Made by a program: the position numbers and the translations under genes. The notes beneath the pieces were generated by a model that worked only from the letters and a program-made list of their open reading frames with translations, was not told the DNA's origin and ran no database searches. From Flavobacterium sp. 5 (GTDB lineage: Bacteria > Bacteroidota > Bacteroidia > Flavobacteriales > Flavobacteriaceae), in assembly GCF_002813295.1 (NCBI RefSeq), contig NZ_PHUE01000001.1, positions 1,488,001 through 1,552,000 of the forward strand: a stretch of 64,000 bases of DNA, given 5' to 3'. Below are positions 60,576 to 64,000 of the stretch, piece after piece (the stretch's first letter is position 1; every line of letters begins with the position of its first letter).

Positions 60576-61910
60576 TTAATTAGGTTTTTGGTCTTTCGAA
60601 AACAATAAAACAAAAGTAGTCCCTACATTAATCTCCGATGTTATCTCAATCACAATATGATGAAATTGAGCAATACTTTCAACAATTGCAAGGCCAAGCC
60701 CTTGCCCCTCTTGATCCAAATTGACTCTGGCAAATCGTTTAAAAATATTTGCTTGTTGTTTCTCATTCATTCCAATACCCGAATCTGAAATGGACAAAAA
60801 ATAGCTTCCTTCCAGAAAACCATCTTTAATTTCAATTTTACCAAATGGCTTGTTGTATTTTATAGCATTGACAATTAGATTATAAAACAAAATATGCATC
60901 AGCGTTTTGTTTCCAATGAAGCTAAAATGATGTTCAATATTTTTATCAAAAGACAATTCTTTATCTTCAATTCTATCTTGTAAATCAATAATCAAATCAC
61001 TGATAATTTCATCAAAAACGATTGTTTCATTGGCTTCATATTGATTGTTTTCAATTTTTGAAATCAATAATAAATTACCAATTATCTTTTTTAATAAATC
61101 TAAAGTACTCAGGGAACTCGCAATTTTATCTACAACCGAATCTTCTAAAGAGGTGTTTTGCAGTAAATTTTCAAATTTGCTTTTCAGCAGTGCAATGGGA
61201 GTCAACAATTCATGCGAAACATTTGCGATAAACTGTTTTTCTTTTTTAAAGGATTCACTAATTCTGTCCATCATCTGATTCAGAACAAAATCTAGTTCCC
61301 GAAAATCTCTGGAATGCGATTGTATCGGAGTATGATCAAAAGCTTCTGGCTCATTGACATGCCGAATTTTAGTATCTATAATTTTATAAAAGGGCTTTAA
61401 TAAATATTCGATATAAAAAGTATCTACCAGAAAAGTAATCACCACAATAATCGTAAGAACAATGATAATAAAAAGACGAATTATAAAGGTGAGATCATTT
61501 ATTTCGCTTAAACTATTCCCTATTTCCAAAAGGTAGTTTGTGTTTTCATACTTAAAATAATATTGAAGAATCCTGTAATCATTGCTTTCTCCTTCAATTA
61601 TTCGTGGCTCATTAATAAAGAAAGTGGCATCTGCTTTGCTATTAACAGAAACCCTCGAAAGCACTAAAAACTCACTGTGCAATGTCGAGAAACTAGCATA
61701 GGTCTCGGAGGTATCGTTCCTAACAATGAAATCATTTATTTCCTCTTTATCTAAGTGCTGAATGAATTTCTGCTTTTTCTCTAATAAACTTTTATTGATA
61801 TGATTGTAAACTACTTTTTCGACCAAAACAGGAAGCATTAGCCATAAAATCAGAATCAAAAACAAACGAGTTAATGCATTAAAAATAGCCAGCTGATGTT
61901 TGAATTTCAT
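60576..61910 (-). CDS. Sensor histidine kinase
   Basis: A 444-residue membrane kinase. TM1 is about 12-30, a periplasmic sensor of about 110 residues (31-140, no recognisable domain) follows, and TM2 is about 141-165, then a short linker with coiled character. The H-box is FIANVSHELLTPIALLKSK with His233. The N-box is ILFYNLIVNAIKYNKP, G1 DSGIGM, and G2 GQGLGLAIVES. It has the HisKA/HATPase_c layout of partners of OmpR-type regulators. It is 73 nt downstream of the regulator gene and almost certainly cotranscribed with it. The small flanking secreted proteins suggest an envelope or ionic signal, which is inference. Confidence 0.93.
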   Translation of the reverse strand: MKFKHQLAIFNALTRLFLILILWLMLPVLVEKVVYNHINKSLLEKKQKFIQHLDKEEINDFIVRNDTSETYASFSTLHSEFLVLSRVSVNSKADATFFINEPRIIEGESNDYRILQYYFKYENTNYLLEIGNSLSEINDLTFIIRLFIIIVLTIIVVITFLVDTFYIEYLLKPFYKIIDTKIRHVNEPEAFDHTPIQSHSRDFRELDFVLNQMMDRISESFKKEKQFIANVSHELLTPIALLKSKFENLLQNTSLEDSVVDKIASSLSTLDLLKKIIGNLLLISKIENNQYEANETIVFDEIISDLIIDLQDRIEDKELSFDKNIEHHFSFIGNKTLMHILFYNLIVNAIKYNKPFGKIEIKDGFLEGSYFLSISDSGIGMNEKQQANIFKRFARVNLDQEGQGLGLAIVESIAQFHHIVIEITSEINVGTTFVLLFSKDQKPN

Positions 61911-61983
61911 GTCTAAATGTTTAGTGTTTGCTTAAAAAAATTTAACCATCTAATCTTTATTATTCTAAAAATGTTTCTAGAAT

Positions 61984-62658
61984 CTAAACATTGATTCTAT
62001 ACCCAACATTTCGAACCGTTTCAAACCAATTAATTTCGGCATGTTTATCCAATTTCTTCCTCAGATTTCGAACATGCACATCTATAAAATTAGAGTCCGA
62101 ATTCACTTCCAGAATATCTCCCCAAATATGTTCCGTAAGTTGCAAACGCGTTATTACCCGATTTTTATTCAGAACTAAATACTGAAAAATATCAAATTCC
62201 TTTTTGGTCAAATTAATTGGCGCTTCATTATAGCGCACTTTATAATCCTGCAATTGTAAACTAAACCCATGAATATCGAGTTGATTGACTGTAAACCCAT
62301 GCATTCTTCTAATAATAGCAAACAAACGTGCACCCAATTCGGTCAAGGCAAAAGGCTTAGTCAGGTAATCATCAGCCCCTAGTTGCAATCCATTTATTCG
62401 ATCTTGCAACTCCCCTTGCGCCGTAATAATTACGACAGCAATTTTAGAATCGGTTTTCCGAACTTCTTTCAAAACGTCAAAACCACTCCCATCGGGCAAA
62501 CCCAAATCCAGAAGCATAACATCATAATCATTGCTATTAATTTCCTCCAATGCCTCTTCACAATTCTTAGAAATCTTGCAGATATAACCATTCCCCGAAA
62601 GATACTCCTTCAATTCGATGCCCAATTCGGGATTATCCTCAACAATAAGAATCTTCAT
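61984..62658 (-). CDS. OmpR/PhoB-family response regulator
   Basis: A 224-residue regulator. The receiver domain (1-115) has the acidic pocket VEDNP, phospho-acceptor Asp51 in LLDLGLPDGSG, the conserved Thr in VVIITAQGE and Lys in DDYLTKPFAL. The winged-helix DNA-binding domain (about 130-224) includes LTKKEFDIFQYLVLNKNRVI and the recognition region SNFIDVHVRNLRKKLDKH. Family members bind two tandem half-sites with 10-11 bp spacing. That is the layout of the CTTCAT repeats upstream of both small flanking genes, so these are its likely targets. No such repeat was seen upstream of the regulator itself. Confidence 0.95.
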   Translation of the reverse strand: MKILIVEDNPELGIELKEYLSGNGYICKISKNCEEALEEINSNDYDVMLLDLGLPDGSGFDVLKEVRKTDSKIAVVIITAQGELQDRINGLQLGADDYLTKPFALTELGARLFAIIRRMHGFTVNQLDIHGFSLQLQDYKVRYNEAPINLTKKEFDIFQYLVLNKNRVITRLQLTEHIWGDILEVNSDSNFIDVHVRNLRKKLDKHAEINWFETVRNVGYRINV

Positions 62659-62768
62659 TTTACACGCTTTTATATAACCGATAATAATTTAAAAAGATAC
62701 TAAAAAATAACAACTAATAAAAAAGCAAACCCATTAGATTATTAAATCTTTAACGTATCCGAAAACAC

Positions 62769-62800
62769 AAAAGCCAGCAAATTTCTTCACTGGCTTTCAA
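62769..62800 (-). terminator. Intrinsic terminator after the second lysine-rich peptide gene
   Basis: AAAGCCAG (62797-62790 on the minus strand) pairs with CTGGCTTT (62777-62770) across a 12-nt loop, followed by TGTGTTTTC, a weak T-tract. It separates the small gene from the response regulator. Confidence 0.65.
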
Positions 62801-62858
62801 AAAACCATCAAACCAATTGTTTGGCAAACATCTCCCTGTACAACCAAAACACTAATTA

Positions 62859-63044
62859 CTATTTAGCTTTGGGCGCAGTTGCTTCAGGCATAGCTGATTT
62901 TTTCTCCGTTTTAGCTTTTTTGTGTTTAGGGTGTTTCGTCATTTTCACTTCTTTCGTAGTAGCCGTTTTGTTTGCTGGCGTACTAGCGCTTACCATAACA
63001 CTTGTTCCAAATAATACTGCGATTAACATCAATACTTTTTTCAT
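62859..63044 (-). CDS. Small secreted Lys/Ala/Thr-rich protein, copy 2
   Basis: A 61-residue protein with a signal peptide at 1-20 (MKKVLMLIAVLFGTSVMVSA) and a 41-residue mature part. The mature part has 12 Lys, plus His, Thr, Ala and Pro (KMTKHPKHKKAKTEKK), no Cys and no aromatics. It is paralogous to 60293-60472. Highly basic and probably unstructured; periplasmic or secreted. It may bind anionic polymers or buffer acid, in the way proposed for Asr; this is analogy only. It has its own promoter and terminator and sits just upstream of the response regulator gene. Confidence 0.8.
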   Translation of the reverse strand: MKKVLMLIAVLFGTSVMVSASTPANKTATTKEVKMTKHPKHKKAKTEKKSAMPEATAPKAK

Positions 63045-63085
63045 GATTTCTAAAATTTTGAATTAATAATTGTTTATTTATAGAT

Positions 63086-63120
63086 CAAATGTATAACCTG
63101 AAAATGAAGAATAAATGAAG
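63086..63120 (-). promoter_or_regulatory. Promoter and candidate response-regulator site, copy 2
   Basis: CTTCAT-N5-CTTCAT on the minus strand (63120-63104; 11 bp start to start), then TACATTTG (63093-63086), a -7 match 42 nt before the ATG. All distances equal those of copy 1. Confidence 0.6.
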
Positions 63121-63225
63121 ATACAGCCCTCTCAAAAAGTTTAACTTTCCCTTAACTCATTACGTATTTAGGAGCAGAAAAATTAGGCTTTTTCAGGTTA
63201 TATGGCACCTGCTCTCCGCTACAAT

Positions 63226-63253
63226 ATTTTTGTTTTTAAAGAAAAACAAAAAT
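63226..63253. repeat. 12-bp stem-loop in the polA upstream region
   Basis: ATTTTTGTTTTT and AAAAACAAAAAT are perfect inverted repeats separated by AAAG. The flanks (CCGCTACAAT on the left, GATTTCCACTACGATCAGGG on the right) are more G/C-rich than the surroundings. This suggests a dispersed element rather than a simple terminator. Confidence 0.45.
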
Positions 63254-63322
63254 GATTTCCACTACGATCAGGGCTAAAGAGAAACATAAGGCATTTTTGT
63301 AATCATTTACAATATCTAGATT

Positions 63323-63355
63323 AGACCTAACAGGTTTCAAAAACCTGTTAGGTCT
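63323..63355. repeat. Perfect 15-bp palindrome (REP-like)
   Basis: AGACCTAACAGGTTT and its exact reverse complement are separated by only CAA. Similar CCTAACAGG-type palindromes are, to my memory, dispersed in flavobacterial genomes as REP-like elements. No T-run follows on either strand, so it is not an obvious terminator. Confidence 0.7.
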
Positions 63356-63384
63356 CCGTTGAAATACTACTATTACCTCCAAAT

Positions 63385-63637
63385 AACCCCATTCATGGCG
63401 TTCGGAACCCCAAATTTGACGTCTCGAACCCCATCGTTGGCGTTCGGAACCCCACGGATGGCGTCATACAACCCCAAATTTGGCGTCAGGAACGCCAAGT
63501 TTTACGTCCCAGACGCCAAATTTCACGTCTAGAACGCCAACTTTGGCGTTGTATAACGCCAAAGTTGGGGTCTGAAACGCCATTGATGGGGTTCCGAACG
63601 CCAACGATGGGGTTCGAGACGCCAAATTTGAGGTTTT
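63385..63637. repeat. About twelve 21-bp units forming one large palindrome
   Basis: Units of 21-22 bp follow the pattern [A/G]AC[C/G]CC, about 8 bp, then a GGCGT- or GGGGT-like word. The left units carry ACCCC and the right ones ACGCC. The whole block is an imperfect inverted repeat centred near 63520: 63406-63454 matches the reverse complement of 63587-63635 at 47 of 49 positions. It is noncoding; the minus-strand frame open through it (63464-63658) is a by-product of the period being a multiple of three. Confidence 0.85.
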
Positions 63638-63743
63638 TACAGAAAATTGGTAACTCATTAATTATAACCTTCAACTTATATTAAACAAACACATTCGTTT
63701 TTCAAACGCAATTGTTTATTTTTACACCTCAAAATTTATTTCT

Positions 63744-64000
63744 ATGTCACAAAAACGCCTTTACCTGCTCGATGCTTACGCCCTAATATTTCGTGGATAT
63801 TTTGCTTTTATAAAAAACCCAAGAATCAATTCTAAAGGAATGGATACTTCGGCCATTATGGGATTTATGAATGCCCTTATGGATGTTATAAAAAGAGACA
63901 AACCCGATCATTTGGCAGTAGCTTTTGACAAAGGTGGAAGTACATATCGCTACGAAATGTATCAAGAATACAAAGCACATCGTGACGAAACTCCCGAAGC
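63744..64000 (+). CDS. polA: DNA polymerase I, 5' end only
   Basis: The first 85 codons are present; the gene runs off the window. MSQKRLYLLDAYALIFRGYF, the AVAFDKGGSTYRYEMY segment and YKAHRDETPE are the N-terminal 5'-3' exonuclease (FEN-like) domain of Pol I, including early metal-binding aspartates (LLDAY, AFDKGG). The start is fixed by the family N-terminus. The role, repair and Okazaki fragment processing, follows from the family. No clear promoter was found between the repeat block and the ATG. Confidence 0.93.
   Translation, partial: MSQKRLYLLDAYALIFRGYFAFIKNPRINSKGMDTSAIMGFMNALMDVIKRDKPDHLAVAFDKGGSTYRYEMYQEYKAHRDETPE

Noticed and set aside
63464..63658. A 64-codon minus-strand frame through the 21-bp repeat block
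   Set aside because: The heptad-like peptide simply reflects the 21-bp period; there is no signal or family resemblance, and the region is explained by the palindromic array.

Overview
The window looks like chromosome of a Flavobacterium-type member of the Bacteroidota. Base composition is low in G+C. Promoter-like sites follow the Bacteroidota pattern (TTTG, about 19 bp, TAnnTTTG). The gene content is typical: the type IX secretion (T9SS) translocon SprA, a PorP/SprF-like protein, a giant surface protein with a gliding-type C-terminal sorting domain, and an alternative complex III plus caa3/aa3-type oxidase operon. The genus is inferred from gene content, not from a marker phylogeny. No insertion sequence, prophage, CRISPR array or rRNA operon is visible. 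Apart from the dispersed repeats listed below, the region reads as core chromosome.

Layout. 1-13,100 (mostly minus strand): a TonB-like partial gene, deoC, a VanZ-like gene, gcvH, the 2,407-residue sprA, ruvA, a malic enzyme-phosphotransacetylase fusion (maeB) and a two-CBS protein. 13,500-31,506 (minus): a three-gene surface locus of a 5,023-residue adhesin-like protein, a PorP/SprF-like outer-membrane protein and an OmpA/PD40/TPR protein. The adhesin holds 117 gap-free copies of an 81-bp (27-residue) unit. 31,752-35,055: ruvB, a cytochrome P450 and queG, tightly packed. 35,136-46,533: actABCDEF-coxB-coxA, a complete quinol-to-oxygen chain read as one unit and closed by a terminator. 46,753-53,000: a SPOR protein, an MTA/SAH nucleosidase, and rimP-nusA-infB with a terminator-like hairpin directly before the rimP start. 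53,152-58,811: a universal stress protein, tRNA-Gln(TTG), a large DUF2723/TMEM260-like membrane glycosyltransferase, a polysaccharide deacetylase and a thioredoxin-fold protein without catalytic cysteines. 58,884-63,120: a metallophosphoesterase, then a histidine kinase/response regulator pair. The pair is flanked by two paralogous, tiny, secreted, lysine-rich protein genes with the same promoter layout. 63,200-63,740: a repeat-rich intergenic stretch with three palindromic structures, followed by the start of polA.

How the parts work together. SprA is the outer-membrane channel of the T9SS. The giant repeat protein carries a T9SS type B C-terminal signal, and SprF-like proteins are known to serve such cargo, so the secretion machine and one of its largest clients lie within 22 kb. 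The Act/Cox genes form the respiratory supercomplex that powers the cell.

The most interesting candidates for undescribed biology are two. The first is the two-component system with its pair of lysine-rich secreted peptides, each preceded by the same 11-bp-spaced direct repeat at the same distance from the start codon. The second is the 9.5-kb homogenised repeat array. The large 21-bp-unit palindrome upstream of polA and the rimP leader hairpin also deserve checking.
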